From positions 1 to 64,000 of the forward strand of contig JBKHDD010000007.1 of assembly GCA_046541515.1 (NCBI GenBank): a stretch of 64,000 nucleotides of DNA, given 5' to 3'. The notes under the pieces are model-generated. The model searched no databases. It was not told where the DNA came from and saw nothing but the letters and a program-made list of their open reading frames with translations. A program made the translations under genes and the position numbers. The DNA is from CAYFVR01 sp046541515 (GTDB taxonomy: Bacteria > Desulfobacterota > Desulfobacteria > Desulfobacterales > Desulfococcaceae). This document shows, piece after piece, positions 34,072-43,351 of this stretch. Numbering within the stretch: position 1 is the first letter of the stretch; the number at the start of each line of letters is the position of its first letter.

Positions 34072-34760
34072 GACGCGCTCCCCAACGGACGGGGAGCCCT
34101 GGGCGACCGGCGCCGTTCCGGTTCCGGCGAATTCTCGCGACGCTCCGGAGACGGTTCCGACTCGGCGCAGGTGATTCCCGTCAGCTCCACCGCCCGATAG
34201 CTGTGCTCCACCGCCTCGATGCGGAATCCCCGAACCTTCAACGTCAGGTGGTAGTAAAAAACCAGGGTGGGAATCGCCACGCAGAGCCCCAGAATGGTGG
34301 TCAGCAGGGCCTCCCAGATGCCGGCCGCCAGCAGGGCCGAATCGGTCGCCGCGTCCGCGGCGATGTTCCGGAACACGGCCACCATGCCCAGCATGGTGCC
34401 CAACAGACCCAGCAACGGGGCAATGACCGAAATGAGACGAAGGTAGGTCAGCCCCCGGTTCACCGATTCAAAATTCCGGTGAAACATGTAGGCCACCTCG
34501 GCCCGGATGTCCTTGGAGTGGGTGGCGTGGGTCCGGACAATCTCCGAGACGATCCCGATCAGCGGGTTGTCGGTGGCCTCGCAGACCTGCCGACGGTAGG
34601 CGGGATCGCCATTTTCCAGGCCCGCGAACCGCCGCCGGAAATCCCGCTCCACCAGAAACAGGTACAGGGTGTTCCGCAGGGCGAAATACAGGCCGAAGCC
34701 GGAAAGGGCGAACAGGGCCACGCCCGCCGGCCCGATTTTTTCCAAAAATTCGGGGATCAT
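34068..34760 (-). CDS. exbB: ExbB/MotA/TolQ family proton channel
   Basis: A 230-residue ExbB-type protein. Membrane segments lie at about 13-32, 110-135 and 150-175. The conserved patch SVIAPLLGLLGTMLGMVAVF and the later EALLTTILGLCVAIPTLVFY are the channel motifs. The C-terminus is long and charged. The start at 34760 overlaps the stop of the HutZ-like gene. It forms the TonB motor with exbD and tonB of the same operon. Confidence 0.92.
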   Translation of the reverse strand: MIPEFLEKIGPAGVALFALSGFGLYFALRNTLYLFLVERDFRRRFAGLENGDPAYRRQVCEATDNPLIGIVSEIVRTHATHSKDIRAEVAYMFHRNFESVNRGLTYLRLISVIAPLLGLLGTMLGMVAVFRNIAADAATDSALLAAGIWEALLTTILGLCVAIPTLVFYYHLTLKVRGFRIEAVEHSYRAVELTGITCAESEPSPERRENSPEPERRRSPRAPRPLGSAS

Positions 34761-35239
34761 CCCAAAAACCTTTCCGCGGCCGCGATGGTTTCCATGGGGA
34801 AGGCCGCCTGGAACCCGCCGCTGCACCGGCCCGTGATTTCTCTGAAGGTCACCCGCAGCATGGGAGACCGCTCCCCGTCGGCGGAGTGTTTGATTCCCGC
34901 CGCGGCGTAGTCCGCCCCCATGATTTGGCCCAGCCGGGCGAACCCCCTTCGAATGGACGCCGGGTTTTCATCGAACCGGCCGAACCCCTGGCAGGACACC
35001 CCGGCCCACCAGGACAGGTCCCGGTTGGCCAGGGTGTATTTGAGCAGGATCGAAGGATTCGTCGCCACGTTTCGCCGGGTCTTTCCGGCCGGGTTGATCA
35101 TGAAGCAGATGTCCCCCATGTCCCGGAAGGGCGTGGCCTCGATGGCATGGGGACGACCCTCGGGCGTCACCGTGCAGATGGTCGCCCATCTGGCCCGTTC
35201 CAGCACCATTTCCATTTCCCGGGGCGTCATCTCGCGCAT
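34757..35239 (-). CDS. Pyridoxamine-5'-phosphate-oxidase-fold protein, HutZ-like
   Basis: A 160-residue split-barrel flavin-type protein: RARWATICTVTPEGRPHAIEA, ICFMINPAGKTRRNVATNPS and GFGRFDENPAS match the fold. In Vibrio, HutZ of this fold binds and degrades haem beside HutW and HutX. Context here (hutX two genes upstream, hutW at the head) makes a haem-handling role likely, though other members of the fold bind FMN only. A very strong GGAAAAGGAGG site precedes the start, which lies inside the end of the flavodoxin gene. Confidence 0.78.
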   Translation of the reverse strand: MREMTPREMEMVLERARWATICTVTPEGRPHAIEATPFRDMGDICFMINPAGKTRRNVATNPSILLKYTLANRDLSWWAGVSCQGFGRFDENPASIRRGFARLGQIMGADYAAAGIKHSADGERSPMLRVTFREITGRCSGGFQAAFPMETIAAAERFLG

Positions 35240-35769
35240 GCGGCCTCCTTTTCCGGCCACCCCTCCCGCAATCCTTCAATGATCCGGGCAAAGATTCGTT
35301 GGGCGTTCCGGAGATCGGTTTCGTCGGGGTGTTTCTCCGCCTCCCGAAGCCGGGCCCGACGTTCCGGCGTCATGGGATGGGTATTCGGCGCATGGCGCTG
35401 CATGGCCGCCACCACGGCGGGATCGACCCTGCCCTGGCACAACAGCGCGCCGGCCACCCGATTGCGTTCGCTCATCATTTCCATGGCCCGGCGAATGCAG
35501 GTCCGCGCGTGCTCGGAATCGGGCTCCGCCCCCAAAGTGCCGAACAGGCCGACCACCTGGTCCCGGACCGTCGCCATATAGCGGGACGCCCGTTCGTCGG
35601 GGCGCCCTTTGTCCACCCAAAAGCCCAGCGCCACGAAGTCATATCCCTCGGCGGGCGGGGCGGTTTCCACCGGGTATATCTCTCGGGGTTCGGGCAGCAC
35701 CTCGAAAATGGCCCGGGCGACCTTTTCGGTGTTGCCCGTCCGGGAGGAATAGACCAGCAGGGATTTCAT
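35227..35769 (-). CDS. Flavodoxin-family protein of the haem operon
   Basis: A 180-residue protein with an N-terminal flavodoxin fold: SLLVYSSRTGNTEKVARAI is the FMN phosphate loop and YDFVALGFWVDKGRPD follows. The C-terminal 60 residues (HAPNTHPMTPERRARLREAE) are an added helical part seen in related short flavodoxins of iron loci. It may supply electrons for haem breakdown by the HutW or HutZ-like enzyme. It overlaps hutX by four bases upstream and the HutZ-like gene by 13 bases downstream. Confidence 0.85.
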   Translation of the reverse strand: MKSLLVYSSRTGNTEKVARAIFEVLPEPREIYPVETAPPAEGYDFVALGFWVDKGRPDERASRYMATVRDQVVGLFGTLGAEPDSEHARTCIRRAMEMMSERNRVAGALLCQGRVDPAVVAAMQRHAPNTHPMTPERRARLREAEKHPDETDLRNAQRIFARIIEGLREGWPEKEAACAR

Positions 35770-36335
35770 GGGTTGTCTCCTTTCTCGTCGGCCGTTCCGG
35801 GGATCGATTCCGCCGCCGCTCGGGACAGCCGCCGCCGCAATTGGAAAAACGCCTCCCGAACCGAGGGAATCACCTCCCGCCCGTTCCGGCCGGCGTAGAC
35901 GGCGAACATCAGTTCGCCGTCGGCATCGTAAAAACGCACGGAATGGCTTTCCATGCCCATGAACGGCTTGGACAAAAAAACGATGGCGGCCAGCCGATCG
36001 GCCCGGAGATGGCCGCCCAGAGCGGCGTTTTCGTCGCCGATGTTGAAAAAGCCATGTCCGAATCGTCCGGACGGCAACGGCCCCCGGACCTCCACGATGG
36101 CCGAGGGGTTCCGGACGATGAAGGTCACCCGCTCCCACTCGGTCATGGCGGCCCAGGCCCGTTCGAACGCGCCGCCGGGAATCACCACGCAATCCTCGTC
36201 CGCCAAGGCGGCCGCCGCGGCCCCCTCCGGCACGCCCACGATTCGGCCCAGCTCGTCCAGGGACGCCTGGGGACGACGGGCCGCCGCGTCTCGAATGTCC
36301 GCCCGGAATGGGATCGTTCCGCGGGAATCAAACAT
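35766..36335 (-). CDS. hutX: HutX/ShuX-type cytosolic haem carrier
   Basis: A 189-residue protein of the HutX/HuvX group, which receives haem after import and passes it to HutZ. Visible patches are EWERVTFIVRNPSAIVEVRG, LPSGRFGHGFFNIGDENAAL and VFLSKPFMGMESHSVRFYDA. The N-terminal helix region (PQASLDELGRIVGVPEGA) looks like a small winged-helix leftover seen in the family. It overlaps the ECF ATPase gene by eight bases and the flavodoxin gene by four. Length is normal. Confidence 0.88.
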   Translation of the reverse strand: MFDSRGTIPFRADIRDAAARRPQASLDELGRIVGVPEGAAAAALADEDCVVIPGGAFERAWAAMTEWERVTFIVRNPSAIVEVRGPLPSGRFGHGFFNIGDENAALGGHLRADRLAAIVFLSKPFMGMESHSVRFYDADGELMFAVYAGRNGREVIPSVREAFFQLRRRLSRAAAESIPGTADEKGDNP

Positions 36336-37827
36336 CGCATGCCTCCGTTTCCAGGGTTTCGAACCCCTTTTCGCCGGGCGTGGATAGATCGGTTTCCATC
36401 CGGCGGGCCCCGGGCTCCCGGTCGGCGGCGGGGGCCAAGGGCAGATGAAGGGCGCCGTCGCAACTTTCGGCGATCAACTCCAGATCATGGCTGATCAGCA
36501 GGACGCAGGCGCCCTGGTCGGCCGCCCGACGCATGGCCAGGGCGATCCGCCGCATGTTTCGGCCGTCAAGCCCGCTGGTGGGTTCGTCCAAAATCAGAAT
36601 GTCCGGGCATTTCACCATCCCGCAGGCGATCACCAGCCGCTGTTTTTCTCCGCCGGAGAGGGATTGGGGATGGCGGTGGGCCAGTTCTTCCAGCCCAAAG
36701 AGTCGAAGGATCTCGTCGGCGGCGACGGCGCGGCGAATCGGCGGCAGGGAATGTGCGGCGGAAATCGCCTCCCGGCGGACCGTTTTCATATGGAGCTGGT
36801 GATCGGCGTTTTGCAGCACGATGCTGGCGCGGCGGAGCAGCTCCCGGGGCGTCGCGGCCTCGCCGTCGAGGAATAGCCGCCCGCAGTCCATGGGGGACAG
36901 GCCGGTCAGCAGGCGCGCAAGGGTGGTCTTGCCCGCGCCGTTGGGGCCGAAGACGCCGGTGATGCGCCCCCGGGGCAGGGTAAAGGAGATTCCCTCGAAC
37001 AGCGCCGGGGACCGGGGATAGGCGAACCGGAGATCCGCGACCTGGAGGTCGTTTGGCCCGCCCCGGGCCGGGCAAAGCCGATCTCGAACGTCGGCCACCC
37101 GGTCGGCGCGGAGGCCCCGGCGTGTCCGGAGGCCCGGATCGGCCAACCGGGAAAACGGGATTTCCTCCGCCACCCGGCCCCGGTCCAGAATCACCGCCCG
37201 GTCGGCCACGCCGGCCAGCCAATACAGGCGGTGATCCACGATCAGAATCGCCATCCCGGCACTTTTCAGCCGCCCGATCTCCTCGGCCAGATCGGCCGCG
37301 GCCTCGGGGTCCAGGTTGGCGCTGGGCTCGTCCAGCACCAGGGCCCGGGGGGCCAGGGACATCACCGCGGCCAGGGCGGCTTTCTGTTTTTCACCCTCGG
37401 AAAGCGCGTGGATCGAGGCGTTCGCCCGATGGTTCAACCCGAACCGGTCCAGGGCGTCCGAAACCCGCCGCCGGATCGCGGCCGGGTCGGTCTCCCGCCA
37501 TTCGTGGGCAAAGGCGATCTCGTCGGAAACGCTCAGGGCGAAGAACTGCTGCTCGGGGTCCTGGAAAAGCGTTCCCACGTCCCGGGCGATTTCGCCCAGC
37601 CGCCGCTCCCCGTTGTCCCGGCCGTTCACGCGCACCCGGCCCCGAAGCCGGCCCTGGAAGAAATGGGGACACAGGCCGTTGACCAGCCGAACCAGGGTCG
37701 ATTTGCCGCAGCCGCTGGGGCCGGTGCACAACACGGCCTCGCCCGGCCGCACGCGCAACCGGAGATCGGTCACCGCGTCGTCCGCCCGATACGGATAGGC
37801 GTAGGAGACGCCGTCCAGGGAAATCAT
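36328..37827 (-). CDS. ECF-type ABC transporter, double ATPase (EcfA-EcfA fusion)
   Basis: A 499-residue protein with two complete ATPase domains. The first has Walker A GPSGCGKST, LSEGEKQK and ALVLDEPSANLD. The second starts at about 255 with GPNGAGKTT, LSGGEKQR and ILILDEPTSGLDG. Energy-coupling-factor systems use two such ATPases with a T subunit and a substrate-binding S subunit. Those are encoded directly upstream with overlapping ends, so this is a full ECF importer. In this haem locus it takes the place that HutCD normally holds. Confidence 0.92.
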   Translation of the reverse strand: MISLDGVSYAYPYRADDAVTDLRLRVRPGEAVLCTGPSGCGKSTLVRLVNGLCPHFFQGRLRGRVRVNGRDNGERRLGEIARDVGTLFQDPEQQFFALSVSDEIAFAHEWRETDPAAIRRRVSDALDRFGLNHRANASIHALSEGEKQKAALAAVMSLAPRALVLDEPSANLDPEAAADLAEEIGRLKSAGMAILIVDHRLYWLAGVADRAVILDRGRVAEEIPFSRLADPGLRTRRGLRADRVADVRDRLCPARGGPNDLQVADLRFAYPRSPALFEGISFTLPRGRITGVFGPNGAGKTTLARLLTGLSPMDCGRLFLDGEAATPRELLRRASIVLQNADHQLHMKTVRREAISAAHSLPPIRRAVAADEILRLFGLEELAHRHPQSLSGGEKQRLVIACGMVKCPDILILDEPTSGLDGRNMRRIALAMRRAADQGACVLLISHDLELIAESCDGALHLPLAPAADREPGARRMETDLSTPGEKGFETLETEACDV

Positions 37828-38609
37828 AACCCCATTCCTCCCGCGGCCGGGGCCGCCAGTTGCAGGGTTGCGCCGGTGGCCAAAAAGCAAATCGTGGCGG
37901 CGGCCATCAACAGGTCTTCCCGCCCAAAACGATGGACCCCGGCGGGCGTCAGCCGCCGGGCCTCCCCCAGCCCTTTCAACTCCGCCGCCATCCCCAGCTC
38001 GTCCGAGGACCGCAGCGAGCGAAACAGCAACGGCATGAGAAGCAGCCTGGTCGCCAGCACCGGATGCCGGATGGGAAACAGCGGGCTCGCCGGGTAGCCC
38101 CGGGTGCGGATGCACTCGGTGATCTGGCGCACGTCCTCGACGAAGGTGGGGAGAAATCGGACCATGAGCGCCAGCGGCACGTAGATGCAAAAGGGAAGAC
38201 GCAACGTCTTCAGGGCGCCCAGAATGGTCTGGATGCGGGAGGACAGCGCCAGACCCAGGGCGACGTTGATCACCACCCAGGTGCGCAAAAAAGGCACTGG
38301 AAGCCGGAAGAGGTCCGCCGCCGGCGCCTGGGGAAGCAGGGCGTGGAGCCCCGCCATCATTCCCATGGCCAGGACCCACATGATCCCCACCGCCGCGTAG
38401 ACGACGAGAAGCAGCCGGACCCGGCGAAGGGAGAGGGCGTAGACGGAACTTCCCGCCGCCAACAGCGCCAGCGCCTCCAGGTTCGTCAGAAAAACCACCG
38501 CCGCCGAGGCCAGGAGGCTGACGGCCATTTTGGTCCGGACGTCCAGCCGGTGGACGAAGGTGTCGGCCGGGCCCTGAAAGGCCGAATTAAGAACGCACGA
38601 TGCCGGCAT
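37824..38609 (-). CDS. ECF transporter T component
   Basis: A 261-residue EcfT-type protein with five or six membrane segments and the coupling-helix patch ECIRTRGYP (ARG-type motif) followed by RSLRSSDELGMAAELKGLG. It links the S subunit to the ATPase. The start overlaps the S gene by 23 bases and the end overlaps the ATPase start by four. The N-terminal start is less certain because of the overlap. Confidence 0.88.
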   Translation of the reverse strand: MPASCVLNSAFQGPADTFVHRLDVRTKMAVSLLASAAVVFLTNLEALALLAAGSSVYALSLRRVRLLLVVYAAVGIMWVLAMGMMAGLHALLPQAPAADLFRLPVPFLRTWVVINVALGLALSSRIQTILGALKTLRLPFCIYVPLALMVRFLPTFVEDVRQITECIRTRGYPASPLFPIRHPVLATRLLLMPLLFRSLRSSDELGMAAELKGLGEARRLTPAGVHRFGREDLLMAAATICFLATGATLQLAAPAAGGMGL

Positions 38610-39225
38610 GGCAAAGCTCCTTTACAAACGCGACGCCGGCGAACAGACCGCCCACCGCGCCGAGATAGCCAATGCCCACCATGACGGCGGCCATCGCCAG
38701 CATGCCGGGTTGTTCCCGGACGAACAGCCAGGAAACGCCCAACGCGCCCGCCTTGGAGAGCAGGTCGTAGACGGCCACGCCGGCCATGAGGGCAAACCGT
38801 TTGCGGTAGCCGCCCAGGACCCGGATCATCCCTTCGGCGACGAGCCCGGCCGCCAGCATGGCCGGGAGGAGAAAAAAACCGCCGCCCATGAGCAACATGG
38901 AAAACAGGGCGTTGACCACCACGAACAGGATCAGCGCACCGAATTTCCGCACCTTGAAGAGCAGGACCACCAGCAAACTGGTGAACAGCAGATTTTTGAG
39001 CACCAGGGTCGCCGGGTTCATTCCGCCGCCCACCAGCGCCACCAGCAGGGTGGAGACCCGGGTGAGGGCGGCGAAGATCCCGATGACCGCCAGCTCCCGC
39101 ACCTCCCAATAGCGGCGGCGGGTAAGCGGCGCCGGCGCGGGGAACGGCCGGGCCTCGGCGCGGTCGGATTCTTCCGGCCATTCGGCGGCCGGGCCGTGCA
39201 AAACAATGGGGGTCGAACGTTTCAT
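38587..39225 (-). CDS. ECF transporter S component, MptD-like
   Basis: A 212-residue membrane protein with about six hydrophobic segments. RYWEVRELAVIGIFAALTRV at residues 38-57 is the usual opening of ECF substrate-binding subunits, and the rest resembles the MptD-type family found with metal or cofactor loci. The first 35 residues are a cytoplasmic tail. The substrate is not known from sequence; the position between the TonB receptor and hutX suggests haem or another porphyrin or iron compound. It begins ten bases after the receptor gene. Confidence 0.82.
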   Translation of the reverse strand: MKRSTPIVLHGPAAEWPEESDRAEARPFPAPAPLTRRRYWEVRELAVIGIFAALTRVSTLLVALVGGGMNPATLVLKNLLFTSLLVVLLFKVRKFGALILFVVVNALFSMLLMGGGFFLLPAMLAAGLVAEGMIRVLGGYRKRFALMAGVAVYDLLSKAGALGVSWLFVREQPGMLAMAAVMVGIGYLGAVGGLFAGVAFVKELCHAGIVRS

Positions 39226-39235
39226 GGGTTTTTCC

Positions 39236-41380
39236 TCAGAACGACACGCCGGCCTGGAATACGGCGTGAAACCCGGCCGCCGGCACCGAGGAGGCGGCGG
39301 TGGTGTATTCCCGGTCGAACAGGTTGTTCAGGTGAACGGTGGCAAAATACCGCTGTTCCGCGCCGAACCGGCCGCCCAGGGTCAGGTTGAGGGTCTCCCA
39401 GGCGCCGTAGGTTTCCTCGGTTCCGTCGGAAAACCGCTCTTCCGCCTTGGTGGCGCCCCGGAAATAGAGATCTGTGAAAAGGTGGTTCTGGCCCAGGTCC
39501 CGACCGTAGCGGAGGCCCAGCCGACCCATCAGGTCGGGATGGCCGGTGTGGTAGGTGGCGAAATCGCCCGCCTCGAATTTCCGCCGCAGCCAGGTGGCGC
39601 CGGCGTAGGGGGTCAGTCCCAGCCCGGCGACGTCGTACTGGAGGACCGCCTCGGCGCCGAAGGTTTCCGCCGCGTCCACGTTGTCGAATTGGCGGCCGCC
39701 CGCCACCGGGCGGGTGGTGATGTAGTCGGCGGCGTCGGAGTAAAACAGGGCCAGATCGGCGGCGAAGGCGCCGTCGCCGAAGCGCAGCCCGATTTCGAAA
39801 TTGTCCGAGGTCTCCGGCTCCAGCTCCGGATTGGGGAAGGTCGGCTCCGCCCCGCCGTGGGCCGTGCCGATGAACAGCTGCTGGAGGTTGGGAAACCGGT
39901 ACCCCTGGGAGAAAAGGCCCCGCAGGATCAGGTTTTCCGCGCCGGCCCAGGTGAGCCCGGCGCTGAACACCGCCTGGGAATCGTCGGCGTCCCGAAGTCC
40001 GATTTCGGGATTGTTCGTGGCCTTCAGACGGGAGTCGACCCAGGTCTGGCGGAGGCCCAGGGTGGCGGTCAGGTCGGCCGGCAACATCCACTCGTCCTGA
40101 AGGTAGACGGCGTGGGCGTCCATCTCCGCCTCGTAGGTGAACCGGTCCACCGAGGCGGTCCGGGTTCCGGCGGGCGGCGGCATGGGGGCGACGCGGGCGC
40201 TCCGGATTTCGGTGACCGCGTCCAATTGATCGAAAACCGGTTCGTACCCGAAGATCACGTAATGGTCGGGATGGGGCATCCAGTCCACTTGAAAATCGAG
40301 CCCCGCGGTATCCTGATCGTTGTCGGTGGTCATCCGGTTCTCCACGGTCGTGACGCCGGCGGGCCCCATGGGAATGCGGAGATCCATGTCGTTTTTAAAC
40401 AGCTTCCGGGTGTTTTGGAAATAGGCGTCCAGCCGCAGGCGGGGCAGCGGATCGGCCAGGGCCCGCAGCTCCGCGAAACCGCTGATCTTCCACCGGTCCC
40501 ATCGGGGAAGGTCCAATTGGAAATAGGTCAGGGTTTCATTGGTGACGCCGTCCGGGGTGTGGGATTCCACGTCGCTCCGGTAATCCTCGTAGGCCACCCC
40601 CAGGGAGAGGTCGTCTTTGTCGTAGCCCAGAAAGAGGCTGTAATCCTGGATCTCGTAGGCCGTGTTCTCCAGGGTTTCCTCGGCCGACTCCCGGTCGTCG
40701 AAATCGGTCCAGGCTCCGGAAATCCGATACTGGAACCCTTCCAGCCCGCCGAAGATCGACCCGTAGCCCTTGACGCCGTCCGCGGAGGTGTCGTAGGTCC
40801 CCGTCGCCTCGGCCTGGACCGGACGGTCGCCCCCCTTTTTCGTGATGATGTTGACCACCCCGCCGATGGCCTCCGAGCCGTAGAGCACGGACCCCGGCCC
40901 CTTGATGACCTCGATACGTTCCACCCGGGCGGGATCGATCAGCAGCGCGGCGCCGTCCATGGATTTCTGCTCGGAGACCTTCTGGCCGTCCACCAGCACC
41001 AGAACCCGGGACCCGCTTTCGCCCCGGATCACCACCCGCTTCGCCCCGGGGATCGACTGGTCGAACACCTCCACGCCGGGGAGGTCCCGCAGCGCGTCGG
41101 CCACGGTGGTCGCGCCGGATTCGCGCAATTCTTCGCCGCCCACCACCGAGACGGAGGACGGGACCTCCCGGAGTTCCCGGGCCGTTCGGGTGGGGGTCAC
41201 CACGATCTCGCGGGTCTCCAACGGCGCGCCCTCCGCGCCCAAAGCCGACGGGGGCGAGGCCAGAAGGAGAGACAGCCCCAGCGCCGCGACCGCGAAACCG
41301 GCCGTCTCCGTCGGAAACGAAGCCGCGAAACGACGATGAGCGCGCCCCATGCAGGGAAGAAAAAGTTTGCGGAAATTCAT
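39236..41380 (-). CDS. TonB-dependent outer-membrane receptor
   Basis: A 714-residue receptor. A signal peptide (FAVAALGLSLLLASPPSALG) precedes a TonB-box-like stretch (EIVVTPTRTARELREV) and the plug domain with DLPGVEVFDQS and EVIKGPGSVLYGSEAIGGVV. A 22-strand barrel follows and ends VFQAGVSF with the expected terminal Phe. NLFDREYTTAASSVPAAGF is the usual last-strand motif. It overlaps hutW by four bases, and GGAG sits eight bases before the start. Context points to haem or a haem-protein ligand; the sequence also resembles BtuB-like and colicin-receptor-like members. Confidence 0.92.
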   Translation of the reverse strand: MNFRKLFLPCMGRAHRRFAASFPTETAGFAVAALGLSLLLASPPSALGAEGAPLETREIVVTPTRTARELREVPSSVSVVGGEELRESGATTVADALRDLPGVEVFDQSIPGAKRVVIRGESGSRVLVLVDGQKVSEQKSMDGAALLIDPARVERIEVIKGPGSVLYGSEAIGGVVNIITKKGGDRPVQAEATGTYDTSADGVKGYGSIFGGLEGFQYRISGAWTDFDDRESAEETLENTAYEIQDYSLFLGYDKDDLSLGVAYEDYRSDVESHTPDGVTNETLTYFQLDLPRWDRWKISGFAELRALADPLPRLRLDAYFQNTRKLFKNDMDLRIPMGPAGVTTVENRMTTDNDQDTAGLDFQVDWMPHPDHYVIFGYEPVFDQLDAVTEIRSARVAPMPPPAGTRTASVDRFTYEAEMDAHAVYLQDEWMLPADLTATLGLRQTWVDSRLKATNNPEIGLRDADDSQAVFSAGLTWAGAENLILRGLFSQGYRFPNLQQLFIGTAHGGAEPTFPNPELEPETSDNFEIGLRFGDGAFAADLALFYSDAADYITTRPVAGGRQFDNVDAAETFGAEAVLQYDVAGLGLTPYAGATWLRRKFEAGDFATYHTGHPDLMGRLGLRYGRDLGQNHLFTDLYFRGATKAEERFSDGTEETYGAWETLNLTLGGRFGAEQRYFATVHLNNLFDREYTTAASSVPAAGFHAVFQAGVSF

Positions 41381-42822
41381 GCGGTCTCCTTGGGTTCCTG
41401 CTGGCGATGCAGGTGTTCGATGGCAAATTGGGCCAGATTCACGCTCCAGAACTGGCCCGCCAGGGTCAGCTCCATCCATCCGTCGTCCAGGTCCACCAGC
41501 CCCGCTCGCCGCCACTGTTCGGCCAAGGGGGCGAGGCGGGTTTCAAGGGGCAGACCGAAGGATTCCCCAACGCCCCGCAGGTGAACCCGGCCCAGGTCGA
41601 AGCCGGCGGCCAGGGTTTTGTCCAGCGCCGCCATGGGATGGGGGGCCGCCAGCATGGACAGCGGCTTCCGGCCCGCCGAGACGCCCTGGATCCATCGGTC
41701 GTAGCGGGTTTCTCCAAAATAATAATGACCGCCAAGACAACCGCCCGCGCCGGGCCCGAAGGCCAGACATTCCGACGGCCCCTTCATCAGATGGTTGTAG
41801 ACGTTTCGCTCTCGGGTGGTCCGGCCCCAGTGGCTGATGGACAGCCGTCGGTACCGGGCCCGGTCCAGCCGCGCGACCCCCGCCTCGAACAGACGGGCCT
41901 GTTCCGGCGGGTCTGCGGCGGCCGGGGATCTTCCGGTCTGGATGGCCCTGTCCAGCGGACTGTCCCGGAAGACGTTCAGCTGGTACAAATCCGCCCCGTC
42001 GATTTCCAGCGCCAGAAAATCCTCCAGGTCCCGCCGCCACATGTCCAGGGTCTGGCCGGGGAAGCCGTAGATCAGGTCGATGACAACGCCGGCCCGTCCG
42101 TCGTCCCGCAGTTCGCCCAGCGCCCGGATCGCCGACGCCCGGTCCGCCAGCCGGTTCATGGACCGGCGAAGGGCGGTGTGAAAGGTCTGGACGCCCAGAG
42201 AAAACCGGTTGGCCCCGGCCGACAGGCAGGCGTCCATCTTTTCCGCGTCAAAATGGTGAATTCGGCCCTCCACGGTGATCTCGCAATCGTTGGCCAGCGG
42301 AAAGCCGTCCCGCGCGGCCAGGAGAATCCGACGGAGATCGGCGGCCTTTAGCGCGGTGGGGGTTCCGCCGCCCAGGTAGACCGCGTGGAAGGGGCCGGAA
42401 CGGGCCGCGGCCCGCGCCCGCCAGAGGTCCATCTCCCGGAGCAGGGCATCGGTGTAGCGGGCGCTCTCCTCCGGCCGATAGGCCCGGTTGTAGAAGCCGC
42501 AATACAGGCAATGGGTTTCGCAAAAGGGTACGTGAATGTAGAGGGCCGAGGGGCCCCGCCGGGGCGCGTCCAGCAGGCGTTCCAAAATGCGTTCCCGATC
42601 GCCCTCCGCCACCGGGTGGCCGCCGAATCCGGCATGGACGGCCACTTTTTTGTCGAAGGCCAAGGTCAAGGGGTCCACGCCCTCCCGGGCCATAAACCGG
42701 CTGGGGGGCGCTTCGGCCAAGGCCGCCTGGAACAATCCCATTTTTCCCGGAGAAAATGCGTCGGTTCCGGAAGGGGGTTCTCCCGGCTTGGGATGGACAA
42801 CGGAATTCATGTTATTTTCCAT
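41377..42822 (-). CDS. hutW: HutW: anaerobic haem-utilisation radical SAM enzyme
   Basis: A 481-residue radical SAM enzyme of the HemN-like HutW group, which opens haem by an anaerobic methylating route in relatives (ChuW, HutW). The cluster motif CETHCLYCGF carries Cys101, Cys105 and Cys108. Later blocks are YLGGGTPTALKA, RFSLGVQTFHTALRRSMNR, VVIDLIYGFPGQT and SISHWGRTTRERNVYN. The start at 42822 has AAGGAACGCG upstream. It is the first gene of the long haem operon. An oxygen-independent haem breaker is consistent with an anaerobic host. Confidence 0.9.
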   Translation of the reverse strand: MENNMNSVVHPKPGEPPSGTDAFSPGKMGLFQAALAEAPPSRFMAREGVDPLTLAFDKKVAVHAGFGGHPVAEGDRERILERLLDAPRRGPSALYIHVPFCETHCLYCGFYNRAYRPEESARYTDALLREMDLWRARAAARSGPFHAVYLGGGTPTALKAADLRRILLAARDGFPLANDCEITVEGRIHHFDAEKMDACLSAGANRFSLGVQTFHTALRRSMNRLADRASAIRALGELRDDGRAGVVIDLIYGFPGQTLDMWRRDLEDFLALEIDGADLYQLNVFRDSPLDRAIQTGRSPAAADPPEQARLFEAGVARLDRARYRRLSISHWGRTTRERNVYNHLMKGPSECLAFGPGAGGCLGGHYYFGETRYDRWIQGVSAGRKPLSMLAAPHPMAALDKTLAAGFDLGRVHLRGVGESFGLPLETRLAPLAEQWRRAGLVDLDDGWMELTLAGQFWSVNLAQFAIEHLHRQQEPKETA

Positions 42823-42945
42823 AACCGCGTTCCTTTTTTTTTTGCGGGGCGGAAACCGGTTCCGCGGCGCCAATGGCAGAGTCGGCCCAGTGGTTGTCGG
42901 TTGGTCAAAGTTTGTTTGGTATTCCTAACATTTTGCTCAAAAAAA

Positions 42946-43302
42946 CTACGCCTGCGAAACAAGGGTCCGCGCCAGATTTCGATGCAGGGCCTGGAGAAGC
43001 GCGTGTTCGCCGCAAATGCGCCCGTCGGTCAGGTCCAGGGCGTCGCCGTAATGGGTCAGGGCTCGATCCACGTCGCCGCGGACGGAACACACCAGCGCCA
43101 AACTGTTGTGAATGTTGGCCTCGTGGACCGCCATGTTTCCGGCGGCGGCCAGCGCCAAGGCCTCGCCCAGCCGTTCCTCCGCCTGATCCATTTCGCCTCG
43201 GTTCATGGCCGCCATAGCTTCCGCGTTGAGTTGGCTGATTCGCTTGGCCCGACACTTTTGGCAGGGGTTTTCGCACCTGCCGCAGGTTTTTTTTTCGCTC
43301 AT
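42946..43302 (-). CDS. Small Cys-motif protein with TPR-like helices
   Basis: A 118-residue protein. The N-terminus has CGRCENPCQKC, four Cys that could bind zinc or an iron-sulfur cluster. The rest is two or three TPR-like helix pairs (EAMAAMNRGEMDQAEERLGE, NIHNSLALVCSVRGDVDRAL). The start follows GAGAGGA. It lies between the haem operon and the porin gene on the same strand. I do not recognise the family; a protein-interaction role linked to iron uptake is conceivable. Confidence 0.7.
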   Translation of the reverse strand: MSEKKTCGRCENPCQKCRAKRISQLNAEAMAAMNRGEMDQAEERLGEALALAAAGNMAVHEANIHNSLALVCSVRGDVDRALTHYGDALDLTDGRICGEHALLQALHRNLARTLVSQA

Positions 43303-43326
43303 GAGTCCTCTCCCGTGGGGGGGGTT

Positions 43327-43351
43327 GGGCCGCCTTCGGCGAAGGCGGCCC
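43327..43351. terminator. Perfect GC-rich hairpin downstream of the LbtU-type gene
   Basis: GGGCCGCCTTCG and CGAAGGCGGCCC form a twelve-base-pair palindrome around one central base. It sits 100 bases after the LbtU stop codon and just before the Cys-motif gene, so it likely ends or attenuates the porin message. No long T-run follows on the minus strand. Confidence 0.5.

Noticed and set aside
38185..38400. Plus-strand frames inside the ECF genes
   Set aside because: Antisense to genes with clear membrane and ATPase motifs.
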